DNA from: Negativicutes bacterium UBA1444
Lineage (GTDB): Bacteria; Bacillota; Negativicutes; UBA1444
NCBI GenBank assembly: GCA_002329525.1
Contig: DCTI01000037.1
Span: 3,181 to 14,422 of the forward strand
DNA: 11,242 bases
Direction: 5' to 3'
Below the pieces are notes generated by a model, which saw nothing but the letters and a program-made list of their open reading frames with translations, was not told the DNA's origin and searched no databases. The stretch's first letter is position 1. Each line of letters starts with the position of its first letter. Both the position numbers and the translations under genes were made by a program. Shown in pieces: positions 1-5,474 of this stretch.

Positions 1-864
1 GTCGATTTGTCGGACGTTCCAATGAAATACAACCACTCCGACAGCGTGATGATCGTGGCACGGTCGCGGAGCAAGACCCTGACCCTTATCCCGGACGACG
101 TGGGGCTAAAAGTCATCGCAAACCTGGCGCCCACGACCGCCGGCAAAGACCTGTACACGCTGGTTCAGCGGGGCGACATCAACAAGATGTCGTTTGCTTT
201 TTATGTGGCGGACGACGAATACGACCGGAACACTTCCACCCGGCGGATCAATAAGTTTGCCGCCATCGGCGACGTTTCGGCAGTGGACGCGCCGGCGTAC
301 GAACAGACAACACTCTCGGCCCGGTCTTATTGCGAGGGTCGGAAAGCCGCGGACGAACTGCTGGAAAAGGAACAACAGGCGGTTGAAAAAAAGAAGCTGC
401 TATTCCAGAAATATTTCGAGAGCCGTCACGCCATTCCGTATGTGAAAACCGGGACCGTGGATGAACCATGGGATGGGGCGAAAATGCGGGCGAACCTCAA
501 AACCGGCCCGGACGTTAAGGCCGATTATTACCGGCAGGCATTCGCCTGGGTAGACCAAGATGCGAATCCGGACGCCAAGGGTTCCTATAAATTCATTCAC
601 CATGATGTTTCGGACGGCGGCGCCATCGGTCCGGCCAACATCAAAGGCTGTCAGACCGGCATTGCGGTCCTGAACGGCAGCATGGGCGGTTCGAAAATCT
701 CCGACGAGGACCGTCAGGGCGTCTATGAACACCTGGCCGCACACCTTCGGGACGCCAAGGTCGAACCTGACGAACTCAGGAGTACGGGCAATTGCAATAA
801 CGAAGACGAGGACATGAACATGGACCTTCGCCGGAAATTGTTGATTATAAAAACCTATCTGTAA
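1..864 (+). CDS. HK97-family prohead protease with C-terminal extension (5' partial)
   Basis: Serine protease that matures the procapsid by cutting the capsid protein's N-terminal delta domain. The frame is open from base 1, so the real start lies upstream; the TTG at 7 has no convincing RBS. Protease signatures are visible: the NHSD segment with the presumed catalytic His (codon 34-36), the KMSFAF segment with the presumed nucleophile Ser (codon 190-192), and the GDVSAVDAPAYEQT segment where the third catalytic position is probably Asp (codon 271-273). A second conserved region (about 433-765: WDGAKMRANL, AWVDQD, GSYKFIHHD, LNGSMGGSKI, YEHLAAHL) resembles an extension I know from prohead proteases of clostridial phages; its function is unknown to me. 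The last roughly 25 residues are not conserved-looking and end in a hydrophobic/basic tail. The neighbouring capsid gene fits the assignment. Confidence 0.88.
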   Translation, partial: VDLSDVPMKYNHSDSVMIVARSRSKTLTLIPDDVGLKVIANLAPTTAGKDLYTLVQRGDINKMSFAFYVADDEYDRNTSTRRINKFAAIGDVSAVDAPAYEQTTLSARSYCEGRKAADELLEKEQQAVEKKKLLFQKYFESRHAIPYVKTGTVDEPWDGAKMRANLKTGPDVKADYYRQAFAWVDQDANPDAKGSYKFIHHDVSDGGAIGPANIKGCQTGIAVLNGSMGGSKISDEDRQGVYEHLAAHLRDAKVEPDELRSTGNCNNEDEDMNMDLRRKLLIIKTYL

Positions 865-868
865 AACT

Positions 869-890
869 GCGGCCGGATGGCTGCTTTTTT
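869..890 (+). terminator. Probable intrinsic terminator after the protease gene
   Basis: A 6-bp stem (GCGGCC at 869-874 with GGCTGC at 879-884, one G-U pair) closes a GGAT loop and is followed at once by six T residues (885-890). It starts five bases after the protease stop. Late head genes normally share one transcript, so it probably terminates only partially, or separates protease from capsid expression. The stem is short, so strength is uncertain. Confidence 0.55.
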
Positions 891-981
891 AATGCCTTAA
901 ACCGCGAAGCTGGATAGCCTAGCGGGCGCGCTGGACAGGGCGTAGCGGATTCGATCCGATTCGATAACAAAATCGCAACTT
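891..981 (+). other. Structured non-coding leader upstream of the capsid gene
   Basis: This stretch has no credible ORF, yet it is structured. A hairpin at 919-934 has a 6-bp stem (CTAGCG with CGCTGG) around a GGCG loop. It is enclosed by CCGC (902-905) pairing with GCGG (945-948). An exact 8-bp direct repeat, GATTCGAT, follows at 948-955 and 958-965. I see no clear promoter here. It could be a capsid mRNA leader or the relic of a lost gene or insertion; its function is unknown. Confidence 0.35.
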
Positions 982-998
982 GGAGGTAAGCACTCAAT

Positions 999-2174
999 AT
1001 GGACAAGAGAATGAAAGAGATTCTCGCCCGTAAAACTGAAATCCGCAATCTGCTTCAAACCGGCGACGAGTGCGACCTGGATGCCATCCAGGCCGAACTG
1101 GAGGCCCTGGAGCAAGAGGAACGCGGTATTCAAAAGCGGCTGGACATCGCCAGCAAACTGAATACCGGCGATGTTCGCGGCAGAATTATCCTGCCTCCGG
1201 GTGCCAAAGTCGCCCCGGAAGAAGAGCAGCAGCGCTCCGGCGTTGACACTACTTCCATGGAGTACAGAACCGCCTTTATGAACTATGTTCTCCGCGGCAC
1301 TCCGCTTCCGCAGGAGTTCCGGGCCGACGCCACCACCATGACCACCGGTGCTCCGATTCCGGAGAATGTCCTCAATACAGTTGTGGACAAAATGCTGGCC
1401 AGCGGCATGATTCTGCCGAGCATCACCCAAACCAACTACCGGGGCGGCGTGGCCATTTCGAATTCCAGCGTCAAGCCGGTAGCTACCTGGGTGTCCGAAG
1501 GTCAGGGCAGCAGCAAGCAGGCCAAGACCACCGGCTCCATCATTTTCGGTTACTATAAACTGCGCTGCGCCGTTGCCGTCAGCCTGGAAGTTGATACCAT
1601 GGCCGTGCCCGCGTTCGAGGCCATTCTGATCAACAATGTTTCCCAAGCCATGGTCATTGCGCTGGAGCAGGCGATCATTTCCGGCTCCGGCAGCGGCCAA
1701 CCTACCGGTATTATTTCGGCCGGCACACCGGTCAACGCCGGCCAGGTAATTACCGGCACCCCTTCGCGGAAGTCCTTTATCGCCGCCGAAGGCGCTTTGG
1801 ATATCGCCTACGAGGCAACCGCGAAATGGTGCATGACTAAGCAGACATGGAACGCCATGCTGGGTGAAATCGATACCGCCGGTCAGCCGATCGCCCGCGT
1901 GAACGAAGGTATTCCCGGCAAAACTCCCCGCACTCTGCTCGGTCGCGAGGTTGTGCTGTGCAACTACCTTCCGGCCTTCTCCACCAGCCTGACCGCCGGC
2001 ACCGTGTGGGCGTTTTTGTTTGATTTCAGCGACTATGTGCTGAACACCAACTACAATATCAACGTCCAGCGCTATCAGGAGATCTGGGTTGGCGACGACT
2101 GGGTTACCAGGGCGGTTATGATCGCCGACGGCAAAGTCGTCGACCCCAATTCCCTGGTCACTCTGGTTAAGTAA
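999..2174 (+). CDS. Major capsid protein, HK97 fold
   Basis: Forms the icosahedral head shell. At 391 residues it has the usual size for an HK97-type capsid precursor. Residues 1 to about 55 are charged and helical (MDKRMKEILARK onward, predicted coiled coil), the expected scaffolding delta domain. A variable linker reaches to about residue 100. The shell domain follows, with typical segments such as PIPENVLNTVVDKM, ATWVSEGQG (near 165), GSGSGQPTGI (near 228) and LLGREVVLCNYLPAF (near 305), ending GKVVDPNSLVTLVK. The ATG at 999 is preceded by GGAGG at 982-986. The protease just upstream presumably removes the delta domain during maturation. A terminator-like hairpin follows the stop codon, so this gene may be expressed more strongly than the genes after it. 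Confidence 0.95.
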   Translation: MDKRMKEILARKTEIRNLLQTGDECDLDAIQAELEALEQEERGIQKRLDIASKLNTGDVRGRIILPPGAKVAPEEEQQRSGVDTTSMEYRTAFMNYVLRGTPLPQEFRADATTMTTGAPIPENVLNTVVDKMLASGMILPSITQTNYRGGVAISNSSVKPVATWVSEGQGSSKQAKTTGSIIFGYYKLRCAVAVSLEVDTMAVPAFEAILINNVSQAMVIALEQAIISGSGSGQPTGIISAGTPVNAGQVITGTPSRKSFIAAEGALDIAYEATAKWCMTKQTWNAMLGEIDTAGQPIARVNEGIPGKTPRTLLGREVVLCNYLPAFSTSLTAGTVWAFLFDFSDYVLNTNYNINVQRYQEIWVGDDWVTRAVMIADGKVVDPNSLVTLVK

Positions 2175-2178
2175 TAAC

Positions 2179-2206
2179 GGGGCGGCATAGTCCGCCTCTA
2201 CTTTTT
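2179..2206 (+). terminator. Possible weak or attenuating terminator after the capsid gene
   Basis: A 7-bp GC-rich stem (GGGGCGG at 2179-2185 with CCGCCTC at 2192-2198, one G-U pair) closes a 6-nt loop. It is followed after TAC... by five T residues (2202-2206). The offset T-run makes efficient termination unlikely. It may lower transcription into the connector genes or protect the 3' end of the capsid message. Confidence 0.45.
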
Positions 2207-2224
2207 CAAGGCGGTGAAACACAG

Positions 2225-2437
2225 ATGAGAAAAATTGACCGTGTGGCAGCGGCCTTTGCCGATCTGAACCACAAAATCATCACCGATATTCTTGCGCGGG
2301 GTTATTCACCGACCGATGCGGAAACTCTGGCCACGGTCCGGGAGAATCTCAAAGTCTTGAAGGACTTCGATATTGAGTCCGATCCGGCGCCGGAAGTTCC
2401 CGCCGAGGCTCAGGCAAAAGCCAAGGCTGGTGACTAA
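2225..2437 (+). CDS. Small hypothetical phage protein between capsid and connector
   Basis: I do not recognise a family for this 70-residue protein. Residues 1 to about 52 look mainly helical (KIDRVAAAFADLNHKIITDI, then ETLATVRENLKVLKDF). The tail is rich in Pro, Ala and acidic residues and ends AEAQAKAKAGD, probably flexible. The ATG at 2225 follows a purine-rich AAGGCGGTG RBS at 2208-2216. Its stop lies two bases before the connector start, so the two are likely translationally coupled. Small genes are common at this site between capsid and connector in HK97-like phages, which suggests a virion or head-completion role; that is inferred from position alone. Its length, start and codon use fit a real gene. 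Confidence 0.7.
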   Translation: MRKIDRVAAAFADLNHKIITDILARGYSPTDAETLATVRENLKVLKDFDIESDPAPEVPAEAQAKAKAGD

Positions 2438-2439
2438 TC

Positions 2440-2778
2440 ATGGCCACGGCTCTCACGCTTGACGACGTCAAGCTTTACATTCGGGTCGACAGCAATGACG
2501 AGGACGCGCTCATCCAGGACCTTATGGAAGGCGCCATCGGGTATCTACAGCGCATGACCGGCAAGGTCTACGACCCGACCGACGGCGTTTGGAAGATGGC
2601 GGTCAAGTACCTTTGCGCGCATTGGTATGAAAATCGGGACGACACGGTTGTCGGCCGTGACGCCAAAGTGGACCACACCATTGATGCGCTCATAAACCAC
2701 ATTTCACTTTGCGCGGATTATGCGGACCTTCCCGCCGGTGACCCGGACAATCCGCCAGTTCCGCCGGTGTCGCCATGA
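2440..2778 (+). CDS. Head-tail connector protein, HK97 gp6-like
   Basis: Adaptor that docks as a ring under the portal and extends the DNA channel. At 112 residues it has the family's usual size. The N terminus (LTLDDVKLYIRVDSNDEDAL, residues 5-24) is the classic opening of the phage gp6-like connector family. It is followed by the helical LIQDLMEGAIGYLQRMTG, then the hydrophobic helix WKMAVKYLCAHWYENRD (about 58-74) and INHISLCADYA. The C terminus is a Pro-rich tail (NPPVPPVSP). It starts two bases after the preceding gene, and its stop overlaps the next start as ATGA. The order capsid, connector, head closure, gp10-like protein is the standard HK97-type layout and supports the call. Confidence 0.88.
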   Translation: MATALTLDDVKLYIRVDSNDEDALIQDLMEGAIGYLQRMTGKVYDPTDGVWKMAVKYLCAHWYENRDDTVVGRDAKVDHTIDALINHISLCADYADLPAGDPDNPPVPPVSP

Positions 2779-3089
2779 TTATCGGGCGGATGAAATGGCG
2801 GATTACCCTACTTCGCCCTGTTAAAACTCCGGACGGAATGGGCGGCTCGAAAACGACTTACCAACCTGTCGGTAAGGTGTGGGCGGAGTTTAGGAATCCA
2901 AACGTCAAGGAGATTCCAGCCGTCGGCACGGTCGTCGGCGATTTGGTCAGGCTGATGTCCATCCGGCGTCGGACGGACATCAAGCGCGGCTGGCGTGCCC
3001 AGAATGAAGGCCGAACCTACGACGTGCTGCACACCTATGACATCGATCGGGAAACCACAGTGATTGTTTGCCGGGAGGTTGTGTACTGA
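2775..3089 (+). CDS. Head closure / head-tail joining protein, SPP1 gp16-like
   Basis: Binds the connector ring, closes the DNA exit channel after packaging and forms the tail docking surface. The 104-residue protein shows the family pattern: an N-terminal strand (MKWRITLLRPVKTPDGMGGS), the KVWAEFRNPN segment near residue 35, a charged central loop (SIRRRTDIKRGWRAQNEGRTYDV) and C-terminal strands ending TTVIVCREVVY. It overlaps the connector stop by four bases (ATGA at 2775-2778), indicating translational coupling. Its own stop lies one base before the next ATG. Size, position and motifs agree with the head-tail joining protein family. Confidence 0.85.
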   Translation: MIIGRMKWRITLLRPVKTPDGMGGSKTTYQPVGKVWAEFRNPNVKEIPAVGTVVGDLVRLMSIRRRTDIKRGWRAQNEGRTYDVLHTYDIDRETTVIVCREVVY

Positions 3090-3090
3090 G

Positions 3091-3534
3091 ATGGCTGTTT
3101 TCACGGTAAATCTGGGCATCAACGATCTCCAACGGTCCCTCGGAGCTTTCAAAACTTACGACGCCCAGACCCAGGCAAAACTGCGTTCGGCAGTTCAAAC
3201 CTCAACGTCGAACATCATGCTGGGCGCAAAACGGCGGGCGAGGGTGAAGTCCGGAGGGTTGGTAAAAGGCATTTCTATGTCCTACGACGGCATTCGAAAC
3301 ATCGGCATTGTCCGGGCAAAATCTTCGCACGCCCACCTGGTGGAGTACGGCGCCAGGGCCGCGGAAGAGCGGCCAAAAAACAAGAAGGCCCTGCACAGTA
3401 GCGCATTGACAGGAAGCGGTTTTGCCGCTGCCGCGAACATTCCGGCGCGGCGGGAGTTTCCTTTTATGCGACCTGCATTCGAGGACGAGAAACCGAACCT
3501 GGTCAGGTCGGCTGAGGCGGCGATCAAACCATGA
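3091..3534 (+). CDS. HK97 gp10-like tail component
   Basis: Likely neck or tail-completion protein of the HK97 gp10 family, acting where the finished tail meets the head. I chose the ATG at 3091, giving 147 residues, because GGAGG lies at 3074-3078 and the start follows the previous stop by one base. An in-frame TTG at 3064 would extend into the upstream gene. Typical family features are an N-terminal segment that aligns helices (INDLQRSLGAFKTYDAQTQA), the basic GAKRRARVKSGGLVKGIS loop (about 50-67), the AHLVEYGARA segment (about 85-94, a hallmark of the family) and the C-terminal PARREFPFMRPAFEDEK motif (about 120-136). It ends in an ATGA overlap with the next gene. Confidence 0.87.
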   Translation: MAVFTVNLGINDLQRSLGAFKTYDAQTQAKLRSAVQTSTSNIMLGAKRRARVKSGGLVKGISMSYDGIRNIGIVRAKSSHAHLVEYGARAAEERPKNKKALHSSALTGSGFAAAANIPARREFPFMRPAFEDEKPNLVRSAEAAIKP

Positions 3535-3932
3535 TTATCATGCGGCGCATACCCATGACAGCCCTGCAGACAGGGCTGTTTAGCTTATTGTCTGCCGGGC
3601 AGACAACGCCAGTATATGACGACGTCCCGGAGAATGCTGTTTTCCCGTATATCACAATCGGCGCTTTTACCTGTAAGCGGCTGCCCGATAAAACATCGGA
3701 TATCTGGGAGGCGTCGATCCAGATACACATCTGGTCGGATTACAACGGCAAGGCGGAGATCAACGCGGTCGCCAACGACATTGCCACGGTGGTTTCGTCG
3801 GCCTCGATCGAGGCGCCTGGCTTTTTTGTCATCAGCCAGGACATCGATTTCTTCGAGGCGTTTGCCGAGGAAGAGTTCGGCTATCACGGCGTTCTCACCG
3901 TCGTCATAAGCATTCAAAACACTGGAGGCTGA
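3531..3932 (+). CDS. Tail terminator / completion protein, DUF3168 family
   Basis: Small protein expected to cap the tail tube and set up the head-tail joint. Family signs are the TALQTGLFSLLSAG helix, VYDDVPENAVFPYITIG (about 31-47, the DUF3168 hallmark), KTSDIWEASIQIHIWSDYNG (about 56-75) and the C-terminal strand GYHGVLTVVISIQ. Three in-frame starts are possible: 3531 (ATGA overlap with the gp10-like stop, chosen), 3540 and 3555. Family similarity begins only near the last one, so the first eight residues may be absent. No start has a strong RBS; GAGGCGG at about 3513-3519 best fits 3531. A perfect 9-bp inverted repeat overlies the third possible start and the first codons after it. Confidence 0.83.
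   Translation: MIIMRRIPMTALQTGLFSLLSAGQTTPVYDDVPENAVFPYITIGAFTCKRLPDKTSDIWEASIQIHIWSDYNGKAEINAVANDIATVVSSASIEAPGFFVISQDIDFFEAFAEEEFGYHGVLTVVISIQNTGG
3558..3579 (+). other. Perfect 9-bp inverted repeat at the start of the tail terminator gene
   Basis: ACAGCCCTG (3558-3566) and CAGGGCTGT (3571-3579) are exact reverse complements around a CAGA loop, followed by TTAGCTT. The hairpin lies inside the coding region, starting one codon after the possible ATG at 3555. It could slow initiation from that start, pause transcription, or be chance. Confidence 0.5.
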
Positions 3933-3936
3933 TAAC

Positions 3937-4389
3937 ATGTCCGTGAATCTACCGACTAATCCGTCACCGGCCCAGGCTACGGTCGGCAAGGATTATCTGC
4001 TTTATATCAACACCGGCACCGCTACGGTTCCGATCTGGACGCTCATCGGCGGACAGCGGGCAGGCACTCTGACCCGGAAAGGCGACACCATCGACGCCTC
4101 TGACAAGACCACCGGCGGCTGGAAAGCTTCGCTGGTCGGGCTTCTGTCCTGGTCCATCTCTCTGGACGGCCTGGTGCTGCTCCAGGACGCGGGCATTACC
4201 GCCTTGGAAACAGCTTTTAACGCCGGCAAGCAGGTCAACATTCAGTTCGTTTATCCGGACGGAAAGTATCGTACCGGCTGGGGCTCCATCTCCGAGTTGA
4301 CCATCGACAACCAATACAACCAGGCCGCCACGCTGAAGGGTACCATTGACGGCGTAGGCCCGCTCTCCGATCTTACCGACCCTTCCTAA
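3937..4389 (+). CDS. Major tail (tube) protein, TP901-1 family
   Basis: Forms the stacked hexameric rings of the tail tube. The 150-residue protein matches the TP901-1-type major tail protein in size and pattern: an N-terminal GKDYLLYINTG (about 18-28), IGGQRAGTLTRKGDTIDASDKTTGGWK (about 38-64, the family's most recognisable stretch), the strand LLSWSISLDGLVLLQDAG and the C-terminal ATLKGTIDGVGPLS. The ATG at 3937 follows GGAGG at 3924-3928. The stop codon runs straight into AAAGGAGG, an RBS that now has no gene behind it because an antisense toxin-antitoxin cassette intervenes before the chaperone gene. In most related phages the chaperone gene follows directly. Confidence 0.92.
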   Translation: MSVNLPTNPSPAQATVGKDYLLYINTGTATVPIWTLIGGQRAGTLTRKGDTIDASDKTTGGWKASLVGLLSWSISLDGLVLLQDAGITALETAFNAGKQVNIQFVYPDGKYRTGWGSISELTIDNQYNQAATLKGTIDGVGPLSDLTDPS

Positions 4390-4397
4390 AGGAGGAA
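4388..4397 (+). promoter_or_regulatory. Orphan Shine-Dalgarno sequence after the major tail protein
   Basis: AAAGGAGGAA overlaps the stop of the tail tube gene. No ATG, GTG or TTG occurs within normal spacing; the next ATG (4425) is about 30 bases away and opens a 12-codon ORF only. The 9 bases AAGGAGGAA recur exactly at 5118-5126 as the RBS of the tail chaperone gene. It may be the chaperone's original RBS, displaced by the cassette between them. Confidence 0.55.
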
Positions 4398-4441
4398 TAA
4401 AGAAAGGCCGGCCGGGGTCGCGCTATGCGGGCATGGGCATA

Positions 4442-4479
4442 TGACAACTCCCACCGCCTATAGGCGATGGGAGTTGTTA
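4442..4479. terminator. Strong long hairpin between convergent genes
   Basis: A 12-bp arm (4442-4453 with 4468-4479, one G-U pair), a single C/A mismatch, then a further 4 bp (CGCC with GGCG) close a TATA loop. It starts five bases past the toxin stop and separates the leftward toxin-antitoxin genes from the rightward tail gene. It may act as a terminator in one or both directions, but neither side carries a T-run. Its shape (CTCCCAC-CGCC-TATA-GGCG-ATGGGAG) also recalls the terminal hairpins of IS200/IS605-type elements, though no transposase or TnpB gene is present. Confidence 0.6.
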
Positions 4480-4483
4480 CCCC

Positions 4484-4759
4484 TTAAGGTCTTTTGAGGG
4501 TCATGTCATGTTCCCCAATATTCCGCAAATAGACCGTATCAGGCTTGATGTATTGGAAAGAGACACGGACACTCATGTTCACCGATGCCTCAAAAATGTC
4601 CGCAGTCCCCTGAATCTTTTTGATGCGTAATGAAGGATGCCGTGGATTCTCTTCGATGAGCCGCAGGAACTTTTCGACCTGTTCGATGGTGAGAACACCC
4701 TTGCCGACCAATTTCCGGAGTTCTTTTATGAACTTGTCACTGCGGCTAATCTTGGGCAC
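4484..4759 (-). CDS. RelE/ParE-type toxin of a type II toxin-antitoxin pair
   Basis: A 91-residue protein of RelE/ParE-superfamily size and pattern. Members are usually ribosome-dependent mRNA endonucleases or, in the ParE branch, gyrase inhibitors; which applies here cannot be told. It shows an N-terminal helical hairpin (KFIKELRKLVGKG, VEKFLRLIEENPRHP), LRIKKIQGT (about 44-52), IFEASVNMSVRVSFQYI (about 55-71) and the C-terminal VYLRNIGEHDML-like end, here HDMTLKRP, where family active-site residues lie. Start is GTG at 4759-4757 with GGAGG (CCTCC at 4769-4773) 9 nt away. The start overlaps the antitoxin gene's end by 14 bases, so the two are co-translated. The gene opposes the flanking tail genes. 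Confidence 0.85.
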   Translation of the reverse strand: MPKISRSDKFIKELRKLVGKGVLTIEQVEKFLRLIEENPRHPSLRIKKIQGTADIFEASVNMSVRVSFQYIKPDTVYLRNIGEHDMTLKRP

Positions 4760-5030
4760 GTTTGATTTCCTCCAAGAGTTCGCCCGCCGAGTATTCTTTG
4801 CCGTGCCCCTTTTCGGCTATTTCCTGTTCCACTTCCTTCTCAGCGGCCTGCCATTCCTTCGACCAATACCATGCTTGCTCCTTAGGAACAAGGGTCTTCG
4901 GTGTGATGATGATTTTGCCGTTCTCGATAGTGTACTCCAGTATGTCGCCCTCACGGATTGCCAGGGTCTTGGTTAGTGATTTGGGCAGGGTCACTTGGTT
5001 CCGGCTACGTACCTCAATGCGGCCTGTCAT
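4746..5030 (-). CDS. AbrB/MazE-type antitoxin
   Basis: A 94-residue DNA-binding antitoxin. Residues 1 to about 48 form a swapped-hairpin AbrB (SpoVT/AbrB) domain: RIEVRSRNQVTLPKSLTKTL, IREGDILEYTIENGKIIITPK. The C-terminal half (about 52-94) is charged and helical, with two Trp and many Glu/Lys, and is the likely toxin-binding arm. The ATG at 5030-5028 has GGAGGG (CCCTCC at 5038-5043) 7 nt upstream. It is the first gene of the two-gene unit, the usual antitoxin-first order, and overlaps the GTG-started toxin. The protein, alone or with the toxin, probably represses its own promoter. Pairing an AbrB-type antitoxin with a RelE-type toxin recalls PrlF-YhaV and is less common than AbrB-MazF. Confidence 0.87.
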   Translation of the reverse strand: MTGRIEVRSRNQVTLPKSLTKTLAIREGDILEYTIENGKIIITPKTLVPKEQAWYWSKEWQAAEKEVEQEIAEKGHGKEYSAGELLEEIKRAQD

Positions 5031-5050
5031 TTTGACGCCCTCCGCTTTCT

Positions 5051-5081
5051 GAATTTCTTACTTTCAGTATATCCGAATTTC
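5051..5081. promoter_or_regulatory. Direct repeat around the toxin-antitoxin -10: candidate operator
   Basis: GAATTTC occurs at 5051-5057 and again at 5075-5081, 24 bases apart, bracketing the -10 element. Type II antitoxins commonly bind repeats over their own promoter, so this is a plausible autoregulatory site. No footprint or known consensus supports it. Confidence 0.4.
5066..5071 (-). promoter_or_regulatory. Putative -10 element of the toxin-antitoxin promoter
   Basis: On the minus strand the bases read TATACT, a good -10 match, placed so that transcription would start about 28 nt before the antitoxin ATG. The -35 region at the correct spacing (TTTCTT, 5089-5094) is poor, so a regulator or an extended element may contribute. 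Confidence 0.5.
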
Positions 5082-5129
5082 ACACAAAAAGAAACCCTTC
5101 ATCCACAATTATTAATCAAGGAGGAAATT

Positions 5130-5474
5130 ATGAAAAAGATAATTCCCTTTGACCACTTTGAGGCCGGGCAAACCATTTACTTCGACATCGTTCGCCTTGC
5201 CGAGCTGGAGAAAGTGCTGGGCGATTCCATCATAAACGTGGTCCGGCGCCAGGACGCCGGCATTAACTTCTGCATCGCGGGCTGCCTGGTCGGCCTAAAG
5301 CACCACTATAAGCGGCCGACAGCGGCGCTCATGGCTGAGAAGATCGAGGAATATCTCGACAAGGGCGGCAACCTGGACGAGCTGGCGCTACCGATCGTGC
5401 AGGCCATCCTGGCCACCGGCATCTTCGGAAAGGTGGATCAGGAAAGAAAAAACGCGGAAGAGCCCAAGGCGTAA
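5130..5474 (+). CDS. Tail assembly chaperone (gpG-like)
   Basis: Chaperone that holds the tape measure protein extended while tail tube subunits assemble; it is normally absent from the finished tail. I chose the ATG at 5130 (114 residues) because AAGGAGG lies at 5118-5124; an in-frame GTG/ATG-free extension upstream runs antisense to the antitoxin. The protein starts MKKIIPFDHFEAGQTIYFDI, followed by a helical core (IVRLAELEKVLGDSIINVVR, ALMAEKIEEYLDKGGN, LPIVQAILATGIFG) typical of small siphophage chaperones. I rely mainly on position just before the tape measure gene and on the frameshift site near its 3' end. The ordinary product ends shortly after that site; a minority continues into the -1 frame. 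Confidence 0.87.
   Translation: MKKIIPFDHFEAGQTIYFDIVRLAELEKVLGDSIINVVRRQDAGINFCIAGCLVGLKHHYKRPTAALMAEKIEEYLDKGGNLDELALPIVQAILATGIFGKVDQERKNAEEPKA
5447..5453 (+). other. Programmed -1 ribosomal frameshift site, A AAA AAC
   Basis: The heptamer is in exactly the right frame: zero-frame codons are AAA (5448-5450) and AAC (5451-5453). The -1 frame is open from here to 5803. An SD-like AAGGTGG at 5430-5436 ends 10 nt before the heptamer, the spacing of the stimulator in E. coli dnaX. Possible downstream pairing is weak (AAGG 5466-5469 with CCTT 5475-5478). The arrangement matches the lambda G/GT mechanism. Confidence 0.88.

Larger units (their letters stand above)
4389..5126. repeat. 9-bp direct repeat flanking the toxin-antitoxin cassette
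   Basis: AAGGAGGAA at 4389-4397 and 5118-5126, 720 bases between the copies. Both copies are Shine-Dalgarno sequences, so similarity may be functional, not a trace of insertion. The first copy lacks a start codon after it; the second serves the chaperone gene. Confidence 0.5.

Noticed and set aside
945..966. tRNA T-loop-like sequence (GG-ATTCGAT-CC)
   Set aside because: No acceptor or anticodon stems can be built around it; it is part of a short direct repeat.
897..2222. 441-codon antisense ORF opposite the capsid gene
   Set aside because: It covers the capsid gene exactly in a codon-biased GC-rich region, has low-complexity Gly/His/Asn-rich content and no recognisable motif; a coding shadow.
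4425..4463. 12-codon ORF starting at the ATG after the orphan RBS
   Set aside because: The spacing from the RBS is about 30 nt and it ends in the hairpin; too short and unsupported to call.
5032..5060. Possible + strand promoter for the chaperone gene (TTGACG ... TTCTTA)
   Set aside because: The -35 match is fair and the spacing 17, but the -10 match is poor and the -35 overlaps the antitoxin leader; not strong enough to list.
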